Notes under the pieces: generated by a model
Told to the model about the DNA's origin: nothing
What the model saw: only the letters and a program-made list of their open reading frames with translations
Databases searched by the model: none
Program-made: the position numbers and the translations under genes
Source: Flavobacterium sp.
GTDB lineage: Bacteria > Bacteroidota > Bacteroidia > Flavobacteriales > Flavobacteriaceae
Assembly (NCBI RefSeq): GCF_030146175.1
Contig: NZ_JASLCE010000050.1
Location: 1 to 64,000, forward strand
Length of the DNA stretch: 64,000 bases
Direction: 5' to 3'
In this document: piece after piece, positions 44,703-53,835 of the stretch
Numbering within the stretch: the stretch's first letter is position 1
How the letters are laid out: each line of letters begins with the position of its first letter

Positions 44703-46559
44703 ATGCTAGAGCAAAATCAGTACACCGAAGACAACATACGTTCACTCGATTGGAAAGAACATATCCGTATGCGTCCCGGAATGTATATCGGGAAACTTGG
44801 AGACGGATCTTCGCCGGACGACGGTATTTATATCCTTCTGAAAGAAGTCCTGGATAACTGTATCGACGAGTTTGTAATGGGCGCCGGAAAAACCATTGAA
44901 GTCACGGTAAAAGACAAAATGGTGACCGTTCGCGATTACGGACGTGGAATCCCGTTGGGAAAAGTGATCGATGTGGTTTCCAAAATGAACACAGGAGGAA
45001 AGTACGACTCCAAAGCATTTAAAAAATCGGTCGGATTAAACGGGGTGGGAACCAAGGCGGTTAATGCTTTGTCGACCTATTTTCGTGTGGAATCCGTTCG
45101 GGACAACCAACAAAAAGCCGCCGAATTTTCCGGTGGTAATCTGACGTTGGAAGAAGATGTTGTAGAAACAACAAAACGCAAAGGAACCAAGGTTAGCTTT
45201 GTAGCCGACGAAACCATTTTTAAGCATTACAAATACCGTAACGAGTATATCGTAAAAATGCTTAAAAACTATTGCTATCTGAATACCGGACTTACGATCG
45301 TATACAATGGCGAAAAATTTTATTCCGATAATGGATTAAAAGATTTGTTGGAGGAAAATATTTCCGAAGAAGACATGATCTATCCGATCATCCACCTGAA
45401 AGGAGAGGATATCGAAGTCGCCATAACCCATAGCAAAACACAATATTCCGAAGAATACTATTCGTTTGTCAACGGACAAAATACCACGCAGGGAGGAACC
45501 CATTTAGGGGCTTTCCGGGAAGCAATTGTCCGTACGATAAAAGAATTTTACAATAAAAACTTTGAAGCGTCCGATGTTCGGAAATCCATTGTTTCGGCCA
45601 TTTCCGTAAAAGTAGAGGAGCCGGTTTTCGAATCGCAGACCAAAACCAAACTGGGATCAACCGATATGGGACCGGATATGCCAACGGTTCGAACTTATGT
45701 AAACGATTTTGTAAAAAACAAACTCGATAATTTCCTACATAAAAACCCGGAAATTGCCGATGCGTTACTGCGCAAAATTTTACAGGCCGAACGCGAGCGG
45801 AAAGAACTGTCCGGTATCCGAAAACTGGCCAAAGAAAGAGCTAAAAAAGCCAGTTTGCACAACCGTAAACTACGCGATTGCCGGGTGCATTTAACCGATA
45901 TCAAAAACGCGCGCTATCTTGAAAGTACGCTGTTTATCACCGAGGGGGACTCGGCTTCCGGATCGATTACCAAATCCAGAGATGTCAACACGCAGGCCGT
46001 ATTCAGTTTACGAGGGAAACCGTTAAACTCCTACGGGATGACGAAAAAGATCGTATACGAAAACGAAGAGTTTAACCTGTTGCAGGCTGCTTTAAACATT
46101 GAAGAAGATATGGGCGATTTGCGTTACAACAACATTGTAATCGCAACTGATGCCGATGTCGACGGAATGCACATCCGCCTGTTATTGATCACATTCTTTT
46201 TACAATTTTTCCCCGAACTGATCAAAGAAGGACATTTATACATACTGCAAACACCGTTATTCCGGGTGCGAAACAAAAAAGAGACGATCTATTGTTATAG
46301 CGAGGAGGAGCGGGTAGCAGCCATAGAAAAACTAAAACCAAAACCCGAAATAACCCGATTCAAAGGATTAGGGGAGATTTCGCCGGACGAGTTTAAATAT
46401 TTTATCGGAGAAGACATCCGTTTGGATCCGGTAATGTTAGACAAAGCAACCTCGATCGAGCGTTTACTCGAATTCTATATGGGAAAAAACACACCCGACC
46501 GTCAGGAGTTTATCATCAAAAACCTGAAAGTGGAATTGGATGTGGTAGCAGATAAATAA
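44703..46559 (+). CDS. parE: DNA topoisomerase IV subunit B
   Basis: A 618-residue GHKL ATPase/TOPRIM protein. [52 protein letters not shown] and [10 protein letters not shown] are present. It is 28 residues shorter than the gyrB product at 11 kb. ATP binding and DNA-cleavage motifs look intact. With ParC it decatenates daughter chromosomes. Assignment as ParE and not a second GyrB rests on the adjacent parC. A weak -7 (TATATTAG) lies upstream. Confidence 0.9.
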   Translation: MLEQNQYTEDNIRSLDWKEHIRMRPGMYIGKLGDGSSPDDGIYILLKEVLDNCIDEFVMGAGKTIEVTVKDKMVTVRDYGRGIPLGKVIDVVSKMNTGGKYDSKAFKKSVGLNGVGTKAVNALSTYFRVESVRDNQQKAAEFSGGNLTLEEDVVETTKRKGTKVSFVADETIFKHYKYRNEYIVKMLKNYCYLNTGLTIVYNGEKFYSDNGLKDLLEENISEEDMIYPIIHLKGEDIEVAITHSKTQYSEEYYSFVNGQNTTQGGTHLGAFREAIVRTIKEFYNKNFEASDVRKSIVSAISVKVEEPVFESQTKTKLGSTDMGPDMPTVRTYVNDFVKNKLDNFLHKNPEIADALLRKILQAERERKELSGIRKLAKERAKKASLHNRKLRDCRVHLTDIKNARYLESTLFITEGDSASGSITKSRDVNTQAVFSLRGKPLNSYGMTKKIVYENEEFNLLQAALNIEEDMGDLRYNNIVIATDADVDGMHIRLLLITFFLQFFPELIKEGHLYILQTPLFRVRNKKETIYCYSEEERVAAIEKLKPKPEITRFKGLGEISPDEFKYFIGEDIRLDPVMLDKATSIERLLEFYMGKNTPDRQEFIIKNLKVELDVVADK

Positions 46560-46595
46560 AGTGAATTTCAAATTTCAATTGCTGAAAAAAAATAA

Positions 46596-49250
46596 ATGGA
46601 CGAAGAAAATTTAGATCCTATAGAAGAAGGTCAGTTTCAGGGCGAACATTTTTACGAAAATCAGGAGTCGGCAGACAGTAATGATACGATTACCAAGGTA
46701 ACCGGAATGTATAAAGACTGGTTTCTGGATTATGCATCCTATGTAATCCTGGAACGTGCGGTTCCGGCTATTGAAGACGGATTCAAACCCGTACAGCGCC
46801 GTATCATGCACTCGATGAAAGAGCTGGACGACGGACGCTATAACAAAGTAGCCAATGTAGTTGGACATACGATGCAGTACCATCCGCATGGTGACGCCAG
46901 TATCGGCGATGCAATGGTACAGATTGGTCAGAAAGAGTTGCTAATCGATACGCAGGGAAACTGGGGTAATATCCTGACCGGCGACGGAGCAGCGGCTTCC
47001 CGTTATATCGAGGCACGATTGAGTAAATTTGCGTTGGAAGTACTCTATTCGCCTAAAATTACCCATTGGCAATCCTCGTATGATGGAAGACGGAACGAAC
47101 CGATCAACCTTCCGGTTAAATTCCCGTTGCTTTTGGCGCAGGGAGGAGAAGGAATTGCTGTAGGACTTTCGACCAAAGTATTACCACACAACTTTAACGA
47201 ACTGATCGATGCATCGGTTAAAATATTAAAAGGAAAACCGTTTACCCTGTATCCGGATTTTCCGACCGCCGGTATTGCCGATATTTCGGGCTATAACGAC
47301 GGTATGCGCGGTGGACGCGTACGTGTTCGCGCGAAAATAGCACAACTGGACAAGCAAACGCTTGTGATTACACAGATTCCGTTTTCGACGAATACTACAT
47401 CGTTGATTGATAGTATACTAAAAGCCAACGATAAAGGAAAAATCAAAATCAAGAAAATCGAGGACAATACCGCTGCCGAAGTGGAAATTTTGATTCATCT
47501 TCCGCCGGGCGTTTCTCCGGATAAAATGATTGATGCCTTATATGCGTTTACCGGTTGTGAAACCTCACTGGCGCCGTTAGGATGTGTGATTCAGGATAAT
47601 AAACCGTTGTTTACAGGAGTTTCCGATATGTTGCGTGTTTCAACGGCACGGACGGTCGATTTGCTGAAAAGAGAATTGGAAATTCAGTTGGAAGAACTTG
47701 AAGAACAATGGCATTTTGCGTCGTTGGAACGAATCTTTATCGAAAACAGAATTTACCGCCTTATCGAGGAAGAAGAAACCTGGGAAGGAGTGATCAAGGC
47801 GATCGATAAAGGATTGGCACCACACGTAACCCATCTGAAACGAGCGGTGACCGAAGAAGATATCGTTCGGCTGACGGAGATTCGAATCAAGCGTATTTCA
47901 AAATTCGACATTGAAAAAGCACAGGAAAAAATTGACGCACTGGAAGGTGAAATTGAACAGGTAAAACACGATTTGGCACACCTGATCGATTTTGCGATTG
48001 CTTATTTTACCCGTTTAAAAGAAAAATACGGAAAAGGAAGAGAGCGTCAGACGGAACTGCGTAGTTTTGATACCATCGAAGCCACTAAAGTGGTCTTGCG
48101 AAACACCAAATTATATGTAAACCGCGAAGAAGGATTTATTGGTACCAGTCTTAAAAAAGACGAATACGTTGGCGATTGTTCCGATATTGATGATGTGATT
48201 GTTTTCCTTCGCGATGGAAATATGATGATTACCAAAGTCGACGATAAAAAATTCGTAGGGAAAGATATTATCCATATTTCCGTTTTTGATAAAAACGACA
48301 AACGGACGATATACAATATGATTTACCGTGACGGAAAATCAGGGCCGTCTTATATAAAACGCTTTAATGTTTCGGGCGTAACCCGCGACAAATTATACGA
48401 TCTGACCAATGGAGCCAAAGGTTCGCAGGTGCTCTATTTTTCGCACAATCCGAACGGAGAAGCCGAAGTGGTAACCGTATTATTGCGTCAGGTTGGAAGT
48501 GTTAAGAAACTCAAATTCGACCTTGATTTTGCTACGTTAGCCATTAAAGGACGGGCGAGTAAAGGAAATACTGTTACCAAATATCCGATTAAAAAGATCG
48601 AGTTAAAAGAAAAGGGGATTTCCACCTTAAAGCCGCGCCGTATTTGGTTTGATGATACGGTACAACGTTTAAATGTAGATGGAAGAGGGGAATTACTGGG
48701 TGAATTCCGACCAAACGACAGATTGTTGATCATTAACCAGTCCGGAAAACTAAAAACCATTATACCGGAATTGACAACCCATTTTGAAGAAGATATGGTT
48801 GTGTTGGAAAAATGGATTCCTAAAAAACCGATTTCCGCGATTTATTTCGACGGTGAAAAAGAACGCTATTATATTAAGCGTTTCCTGATAGAAAACGAGA
48901 ATAAAGAGGAGATTTTTATTTCCGAACATCCGAATTCGCAATTGGAAATTGTTTCGACCGACTACCGACCGGTAGCTGAAATCGTGTTTGCGAAAGTAAA
49001 AGGAGTACAAAAAGAGAATCAGACCATCGATCTGGAACAATTTATCGCCGTAAAAGGAATCAAAGCCTTAGGGAATCAACTAACGACCGACAAGCTAAAA
49101 CAGGTGAACCTATTGGAATCCTTACCGTATGAGCCACCGGTTGAAGAAATTCCGGAGGAAATCGAAGTGAAAGAAGAAGAGAATGTTTCGCTTGAAGAAG
49201 GAAGCGTACAGCTGGACGACGACGGACAGATTACGCTAAGTCTGGATTAA
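46596..49250 (+). CDS. parC: DNA topoisomerase IV subunit A
   Basis: An 884-residue protein. VIDRAIPAIEDGFKPVQRRI-type sequence (RAVPAIEDGFKPVQRRIMH, 54-72) and HPHGDASIGDAM (97-108) precede the catalytic Arg136/Tyr137 in AAASRYIEARLS. The beta-propeller C-terminal domain is less conserved than in GyrA and lacks an evident GyrA box. An acidic tail (EEIPEEIEVKEEENVSLEEG) ends the protein. It forms the DNA-cleaving subunit of topoisomerase IV with ParE, whose gene is 36 bases upstream. Repeat copy 5 follows its stop by 15 bases. Confidence 0.9.
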   Translation: MDEENLDPIEEGQFQGEHFYENQESADSNDTITKVTGMYKDWFLDYASYVILERAVPAIEDGFKPVQRRIMHSMKELDDGRYNKVANVVGHTMQYHPHGDASIGDAMVQIGQKELLIDTQGNWGNILTGDGAAASRYIEARLSKFALEVLYSPKITHWQSSYDGRRNEPINLPVKFPLLLAQGGEGIAVGLSTKVLPHNFNELIDASVKILKGKPFTLYPDFPTAGIADISGYNDGMRGGRVRVRAKIAQLDKQTLVITQIPFSTNTTSLIDSILKANDKGKIKIKKIEDNTAAEVEILIHLPPGVSPDKMIDALYAFTGCETSLAPLGCVIQDNKPLFTGVSDMLRVSTARTVDLLKRELEIQLEELEEQWHFASLERIFIENRIYRLIEEEETWEGVIKAIDKGLAPHVTHLKRAVTEEDIVRLTEIRIKRISKFDIEKAQEKIDALEGEIEQVKHDLAHLIDFAIAYFTRLKEKYGKGRERQTELRSFDTIEATKVVLRNTKLYVNREEGFIGTSLKKDEYVGDCSDIDDVIVFLRDGNMMITKVDDKKFVGKDIIHISVFDKNDKRTIYNMIYRDGKSGPSYIKRFNVSGVTRDKLYDLTNGAKGSQVLYFSHNPNGEAEVVTVLLRQVGSVKKLKFDLDFATLAIKGRASKGNTVTKYPIKKIELKEKGISTLKPRRIWFDDTVQRLNVDGRGELLGEFRPNDRLLIINQSGKLKTIIPELTTHFEEDMVVLEKWIPKKPISAIYFDGEKERYYIKRFLIENENKEEIFISEHPNSQLEIVSTDYRPVAEIVFAKVKGVQKENQTIDLEQFIAVKGIKALGNQLTTDKLKQVNLLESLPYEPPVEEIPEEIEVKEEENVSLEEGSVQLDDDGQITLSLD

Positions 49251-49265
49251 TATAAATACTTAGCA

Positions 49266-49298
49266 ACACCTGACAGGTTTTCAAAACCTGTCAGGTGT
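49266..49298. repeat. interspersed palindromic repeat, copy 5 (perfect)
   Basis: ACACCTGACAGGTTTT, C, AAAACCTGTCAGGTGT, 33 bases perfect. It lies between the parC stop and the bidirectional terminator. Confidence 0.95.
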
Positions 49299-49326
49299 GT
49301 GATTAGGTGTGATAAAATACAACAAT

Positions 49327-49354
49327 AAAAAAGTCCTCGATCGAGGACTTTTTT
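49327..49354. terminator. bidirectional terminator between parC and the TerC gene
   Basis: A perfect palindrome AAAAAAGTCCTCGA / TCGAGGACTTTTTT with A/T flanks, serving both convergent genes. Confidence 0.88.
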
Positions 49355-49355
49355 A

Positions 49356-50126
49356 TTATTTTCTTTTTCGGATTTTCATATTGATAAACTCCACGGCCAG
49401 TGAGAACGCAATGGCAAAGTAGAGGTAGCCTTTTGGAACGGCACCGATATGTTGTCCGGCTAATGTCGCTTCAGACAAGTGCATACTTTCGGTCATTAGC
49501 ATAAACCCGATCAGGATTAAGAACGCCAGACCTAAAATCTGTATCGACGGATTGGCATTTACAAAGTTACCTACCGGAACCGCAAATAACATCATTACAC
49601 CAACTGATATTACTACAGCAGCGATCATAATCGTTAAAGCTCCGGTAATACCATTGGTCATTCCGACAGCCGTTAGAATACTGTCTACTGAGAAAATCAG
49701 GTCAATTAACAGGATCTGAACGATAACACTTCCAAACGATTTGGCAGCAGCACTTTTTACATTGTGCTCTTCTTCGCCTTTATGGTCCACTTTTTCATGG
49801 ATTTCTTTCGTACTCTTATAAATCAGGAACATACCTCCCAGGAATAAAATTAATGCCTGTCCGGTAAAATGCCCCTGGAACCATCCCCAATCCACACTAA
49901 ACAAAGGTTCTTTCATGGCAATTAGTAAAGTGATACCGAATAATAATCCGATTCGCATAAACATGGCCAGAAACAAACCGATTCGGGTTGCTTTTTTGCG
50001 TTTTTCTTCCGGTAGCTTACCGGTAACGATAGAGATAAAGATAATGTTGTCGATCCCCAGTACGATTTCAAGAAACGTTAGGGTTAACAGGGCTACCCAT
50101 GCATCAGGGTTTAAGAATACTTCCAT
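49356..50126 (-). CDS. TerC family integral membrane protein
   Basis: A 256-residue protein with about seven helices. WVALLTLTFLEIVLGIDNIIFISIV (about 10-34) and VQILLIDLIFSVDSILTAVGMT (about 137-158) carry the paired Asp motifs of TerC (GIDN and SVDS). A cytoplasmic loop (about 107-130) is charged and His-rich. TerC proteins are linked to tellurite resistance and manganese export. The metal specificity cannot be read here. It is a single gene, 51 bases downstream of the lipoprotein gene. Confidence 0.85.
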   Translation of the reverse strand: MEVFLNPDAWVALLTLTFLEIVLGIDNIIFISIVTGKLPEEKRKKATRIGLFLAMFMRIGLLFGITLLIAMKEPLFSVDWGWFQGHFTGQALILFLGGMFLIYKSTKEIHEKVDHKGEEEHNVKSAAAKSFGSVIVQILLIDLIFSVDSILTAVGMTNGITGALTIMIAAVVISVGVMMLFAVPVGNFVNANPSIQILGLAFLILIGFMLMTESMHLSEATLAGQHIGAVPKGYLYFAIAFSLAVEFINMKIRKRK

Positions 50127-50177
50127 TTGTAGTTTTGATTTATTGTTTTTGGTTTAAATTCAGCTATTAAACGTAAA

Positions 50178-50549
50178 CTAATCGATTTTTGTTACAGATC
50201 CTTTCTGTTTTTTTGTGTCGCCCACAAAAGAATATTCGAAGGAATAGCCTTTTGCATTGGTTGTCAGGATCTTCATGCTGATCGCTTTTTTGTCCTGCAT
50301 ATTTTTCGGATGTATTTTTTGCAATACAAATTCACAATTGTTAATCCAGCGGATCGAAGCCGTATCGGTTTTACCGTTAAAAGTCTCGATTTGCATCGTT
50401 TCGGTACGCTCAAAAACGGACTTCATTGGTTTTCCATTGATTTCCTGTGTGAATTCGAATTTCCCGGTTTTATAATCGTTACAGTTGCGTTCCTGATTAT
50501 AACAGGAAGTCAACACGAATGGTAATAGGGCTAAAGCAATTTTTTTCAT
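50178..50549 (-). CDS. small lipoprotein of unknown function
   Basis: A 123-residue protein with signal sequence MKKIALALLPFVLTSCYNQ (lipobox LTSC). Two further Cys residues (RNCND, NNCEF) may pair. The family is strand-rich, with YKTGKFEFTQEINGKPMK near the start and FVLQKIHPKNMQDKKAISM near the middle. Homologues are sometimes mislabelled as DNA topoisomerase IV because of location; the sequence gives no support for that. The first four bases overlap the DinB-like gene's stop (ATGA). Confidence 0.7.
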   Translation of the reverse strand: MKKIALALLPFVLTSCYNQERNCNDYKTGKFEFTQEINGKPMKSVFERTETMQIETFNGKTDTASIRWINNCEFVLQKIHPKNMQDKKAISMKILTTNAKGYSFEYSFVGDTKKQKGSVTKID

Positions 50550-51121
50550 TGTAATCGTTTTAATTCATCATCGGTAAAATTCCGGATGCTTTTATCTTTT
50601 GAAAATTTATCGGCGTTATAGTCGTTGGATTTGTTTTTAGGAATGGATAAACTGTTCCATTCTCCTTTTTTGAGTAGTTTTGCGTAGAACACAATTTGAC
50701 CGACATGATACGGATAATGTGCCAGTTGGCGGTTGATGGCTTCCACAACCGTATGACCTTCATTTCGGATATAAATAACATTCGAAAGCTGATCGAGCGT
50801 AAGACTTTTTAAAGCTTCAAAAAGACAATTCCATCCTTTTTCCCAAATTTCAAGCAGCGTTTCTTTGTCTATTATGGTTTCTTCGAATTCGGAATCGCGG
50901 TTACGCCCTTCTTTTTCACCGTCGGTAGTCAGGAAATCGGTCCACCTTGAAAGCATATTCCCGGAAAGGTGTTTTACAATCGTAGCAATCGAATTGGTAT
51001 TGTCGTTTAGTGCAACGGACAATTGTTCCGGTTCGAGTTGTGCCATCGCTTTATCGGCAATGGTTTTGTAATACAGAAATTGCTTCTGTACGCTTTCGAG
51101 GTATTGATTATTGACTTCCAT
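50546..51121 (-). CDS. DinB-like protein (DUF1572 family)
   Basis: A 191-residue four-helix protein. Its pattern follows DinB/DUF1572: KTIADKAMAQLEPEQLSVA near the start, ATIVKHLSGNMLSRWTDFLT (His ligand, about 47-66), and QLAHYPYHVGQIVFYAKLL (HxxxxxHxGQ-type ligands, about 133-151). Three His residues would bind a divalent metal. It is translationally coupled to the lipoprotein gene downstream. Activity unknown; related proteins act as thiol-S-transferases in other phyla. Confidence 0.8.
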   Translation of the reverse strand: MEVNNQYLESVQKQFLYYKTIADKAMAQLEPEQLSVALNDNTNSIATIVKHLSGNMLSRWTDFLTTDGEKEGRNRDSEFEETIIDKETLLEIWEKGWNCLFEALKSLTLDQLSNVIYIRNEGHTVVEAINRQLAHYPYHVGQIVFYAKLLKKGEWNSLSIPKNKSNDYNADKFSKDKSIRNFTDDELKRLQ

Positions 51122-51127
51122 AGTGTG

Positions 51128-51346
51128 CTATTTGTCGAAAATACTGTTGGTAACCGTTCGTAATCCTAAAAACATAAACCACATTGCGGTAAGGCATACT
51201 ACGATTCCAAAACCTAAAACCGGATAAAACATCGGATTGTTTTGGTTTTTAAACGAACTGTGGATGATGACTGGACCTATAAATAACAAAGGAAGTGCCA
51301 TTGCCAGATAGCGAATTCCTCTGTTTAATACTTTTTTGTTGGCCAT
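51128..51346 (-). CDS. small membrane protein (resembles DUF6095)
   Basis: A 72-residue protein. Two hydrophobic helices (about 11-27 and 39-60) with a short loop FKNQNNPMFYPV. By recall it matches a Flavobacteriia family next to murQ. It sits 2 bases downstream of murQ, so it is co-transcribed with it. Confidence 0.65.
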   Translation of the reverse strand: MANKKVLNRGIRYLAMALPLLFIGPVIIHSSFKNQNNPMFYPVLGFGIVVCLTAMWFMFLGLRTVTNSIFDK

Positions 51347-51348
51347 GA

Positions 51349-52173
51349 TTATTTTGTATTAGTATTGTGATAGCTTTCGATGGCTTTCCGTACGTTTTGA
51401 TGTGTTTCGAGTAATTGTTGTGCCACGTCATACGGAACATCGATTTCACTCATGATCATACGGATACCGCGGTCTACCAGCTTGTGATTACTCAGTTGCA
51501 TGTCGACCATTTTATTGCCTTTTACTTTACCTAATTGTATCATGGTAGCGGTAGAAAGCATATTTAAAACCAGTTTTTGCGCGGTTCCGGCTTTCATACG
51601 GGAACTACCCGTTACAAATTCCGGTCCTACGACCACTTCTATCGGGAAACGGGCGGTTTCGGCCAGCGGACTTCCCTGATTACAGGTGATACATCCGGTA
51701 GCAATACCGTTGGCATTACATTTTTCGAGGCCGCCAATTACATAAGGAGTCGTACCCGATGCGGCAATGCCCACGACCACATCATTCAAATTGATATCCC
51801 ATTCCGAAAGGTCTTTCCAGGCCTGTTCGCGGTCGTCTTCGGCAAATTCAACGGCTTTGCGAATGGCTGTATCGCCACCGGCAATCAAACCGATTACCAA
51901 ATCAAATGGAACACCAAAAGTAGGTGGACATTCCGAGGCGTCTACAATACCAAGTCTTCCGGAAGTACCGGCGCCAATATAAAACAATCGGCCACCCATT
52001 TTCATTTTGGAAACGATTTCCGAAACCAGGGCTTCAATTTGCGGCAGTGCCTTTTCGACCGCCAACGGTACGGTTTTGTCTTCGTTATTGATATTTGTCA
52101 ACAGTTCCGAAACCGACATCTTTTCCAGATGTTCGTATTTTGAAGCTTGCTCGGTGGTACGTGTAAATGACAT
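51349..52173 (-). CDS. murQ: N-acetylmuramic acid 6-phosphate etherase
   Basis: A 274-residue SIS-domain protein. GGRLFYIGAGTSGRLGIVDASECPPTFG (about 60-87) and TGSSRMKAGTAQKLVLNMLST are the MurQ signatures. It cleaves the lactyl ether of MurNAc-6-phosphate to GlcNAc-6-phosphate and lactate in peptidoglycan recycling. Length is slightly below the usual 300, with a shorter C-terminus. Neighbours are not recycling genes, so it may act with partners elsewhere. Confidence 0.93.
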   Translation of the reverse strand: MSFTRTTEQASKYEHLEKMSVSELLTNINNEDKTVPLAVEKALPQIEALVSEIVSKMKMGGRLFYIGAGTSGRLGIVDASECPPTFGVPFDLVIGLIAGGDTAIRKAVEFAEDDREQAWKDLSEWDINLNDVVVGIAASGTTPYVIGGLEKCNANGIATGCITCNQGSPLAETARFPIEVVVGPEFVTGSSRMKAGTAQKLVLNMLSTATMIQLGKVKGNKMVDMQLSNHKLVDRGIRMIMSEIDVPYDVAQQLLETHQNVRKAIESYHNTNTK

Positions 52174-52212
52174 CGGTAACCTGATTTTTAGATACTATGA
52201 ATTCGAGTAAAG

Positions 52213-52917
52213 TTACATAAAATAAGCCAGAATGATACCCAAAACGATAGCGGTAAGCTTCGCCAGGTTAAATTTATGGCCTTCGCTACTTTCAAAAATG
52301 ATAGTAGAGGAAATATGAAATAGGATACCGATCACAATGGCTGAGATCTCGGTATAATATTGATTGACAAATGGTAGGTATTCGGACAAAAAGGTTCCTA
52401 GTGGCGTCATACAGGCAAATACCATCATAAAGACAAAAATGGCCTTACGATTTAAATGCGAATTGATAAAAAAGGTCGTCAGAATAATGGCAATCGGGAA
52501 GTGGTGGATGGCAATTCCCCAGGCCATATCGTTGTGATGACTCACCGGTAGTCCTTCGAGTAAGGCATGTAAACACAAACTGATAAACAACGACCAGGGA
52601 ATATGGTGCATGGTTTCGTGACCGTGTACATGACCGTGTTCGGCTCCTTTGGAAAAATATTCCAGAATAATCTGAAACACAATTCCGACCATGATAAACA
52701 AGCCAACCGGGCTATGCGCATGATCGTGTCCGTCGTGATTATGACCCGCATCGGCCAAATAAACCTCCGGCAATAAATGCGATACGGTTAATGCCAACAG
52801 AAACGATCCGCTGAAAGCCAGAAGCAGCTTCAGGTTCTTTTTGTTTTTCGGGCTAAAGAACGTAGCCGCTCCATAACCGAGGATTACCGAAAGCAGGGGG
52901 ATAAGATAAGGCATCAT
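52213..52917 (-). CDS. ZIP family metal transporter
   Basis: A 234-residue inner-membrane protein with about eight helices. A His-rich loop DAGHNHDGHDHAHSP (about 57-71) precedes helix 3. LHALLEGLPVSHHNDMAWGIAIHHFPIAI covers the metal-site helices 4 and 5. It imports divalent metals such as zinc or iron. It lies 1 base from the methyltransferase gene upstream, so they are co-transcribed. Confidence 0.88.
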   Translation of the reverse strand: MMPYLIPLLSVILGYGAATFFSPKNKKNLKLLLAFSGSFLLALTVSHLLPEVYLADAGHNHDGHDHAHSPVGLFIMVGIVFQIILEYFSKGAEHGHVHGHETMHHIPWSLFISLCLHALLEGLPVSHHNDMAWGIAIHHFPIAIILTTFFINSHLNRKAIFVFMMVFACMTPLGTFLSEYLPFVNQYYTEISAIVIGILFHISSTIIFESSEGHKFNLAKLTAIVLGIILAYFM

Positions 52918-52918
52918 A

Positions 52919-53665
52919 TTATTTAAAGATCATTATCAGTCGTTCAGAATCGTTTTTTAAGAATTTACGGAGTTTATAATCGCCAAAAACATCCAGTAAA
53001 AAGATACCGGCTTCTTCCATCATGGCTTCAAAATCCTGTAGGGTTAATGCTTTTACTTTTTCCGTAAAGTGGAAATGCTCACCGTTATCGTCAAAATCAA
53101 TTTCTTTAAAAATATGATTGTCTTTTACATAACGTTTAATGTGGAAATCAATACCGTCTACACTTTTCACTTCTTCCGGAACCAGATTGTCGATTACCTG
53201 GCTTACGTTCATAAAGTCAATCACGGCAAAACCATAGTCTGTTAAGCTCTCCTTAATTGCGTTTAAGGTCGTTAGATTATCCTCGTCACTTTCAAAATAA
53301 CCAAAGCTGGTAAAAAGGTTAAAAATGGCGTCAAATTTTTGATCAAACGGAACTCGCATATCGTGAACTTCAAAGTGAAGTGTGTCATTCGCGTGTTCGG
53401 AAGCGGTTTTTATACTGTTTTCCGATAAATCGGCACCGGTCACATCATAGCCCAACTGGTTTAAATAAACCGAATGGCGCCCTTTTCCGCAGGCCAGATC
53501 CAGGATTTTGGCATTGTCCGGCAGGTTTAGGTATTGGGTTAAATTATCCATAAACAACTGGGCTTCTGTATAATCACGATCTTTATATAAAATATGATAA
53601 TAAGGCGTATCGAACCAGGAAGCATACCAGGTGGTAGTATCTTTTTGCATTTCTTTTAATTTCAA
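52919..53665 (-). CDS. class I SAM-dependent methyltransferase
   Basis: A 248-residue protein. ILDLACGKGRHSVYLNQLGYDVTGADLS (about 56-83) is motif I with the acidic end of strand 2. FDAIFNLFTSFGYFE is motif II/III-like and FAVIDFMN the later strand. The substrate is not predictable; small molecules are likely. A Met at residue 6 is an alternative start. It precedes the ZIP gene in an apparent operon. Confidence 0.8.
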   Translation of the reverse strand: MKLKEMQKDTTTWYASWFDTPYYHILYKDRDYTEAQLFMDNLTQYLNLPDNAKILDLACGKGRHSVYLNQLGYDVTGADLSENSIKTASEHANDTLHFEVHDMRVPFDQKFDAIFNLFTSFGYFESDEDNLTTLNAIKESLTDYGFAVIDFMNVSQVIDNLVPEEVKSVDGIDFHIKRYVKDNHIFKEIDFDDNGEHFHFTEKVKALTLQDFEAMMEEAGIFLLDVFGDYKLRKFLKNDSERLIMIFK

Positions 53666-53757
53666 AATAATTAATTTAAACCCGACTAAAAGTACTATTT
53701 ATTCGGGTCGGATAAACGAAAGTAAGTTAACTTTTACTTAAGCCAACAAATTTAATG

Positions 53758-53765
53758 TATTTTTG
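53758..53765 (+). promoter_or_regulatory. -7 promoter element for the THUMP methyltransferase
   Basis: TATTTTTG matches TAnnTTTG. A weak -33 (TTA at 53738-53740, spacer 17) precedes it. The leader is long, 70 bases. Confidence 0.45.
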
Positions 53766-53835
53766 CGGATGTAATTCCAAAATTGCACTGCAAGGATTGG
53801 AAATTATGATATATTTATAGGAATTTTAGTATCAA

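Noticed and set aside
31431..49298. Palindromes as a CRISPR array
   Set aside because: Copies are far apart (0.6-14 kb) with genes between, no regular spacers and no cas genes.
50178..50549. Topoisomerase-related small protein near parC
   Set aside because: Sequence is a lipoprotein with no topoisomerase motif. The location about 1 kb from parC is the only link.
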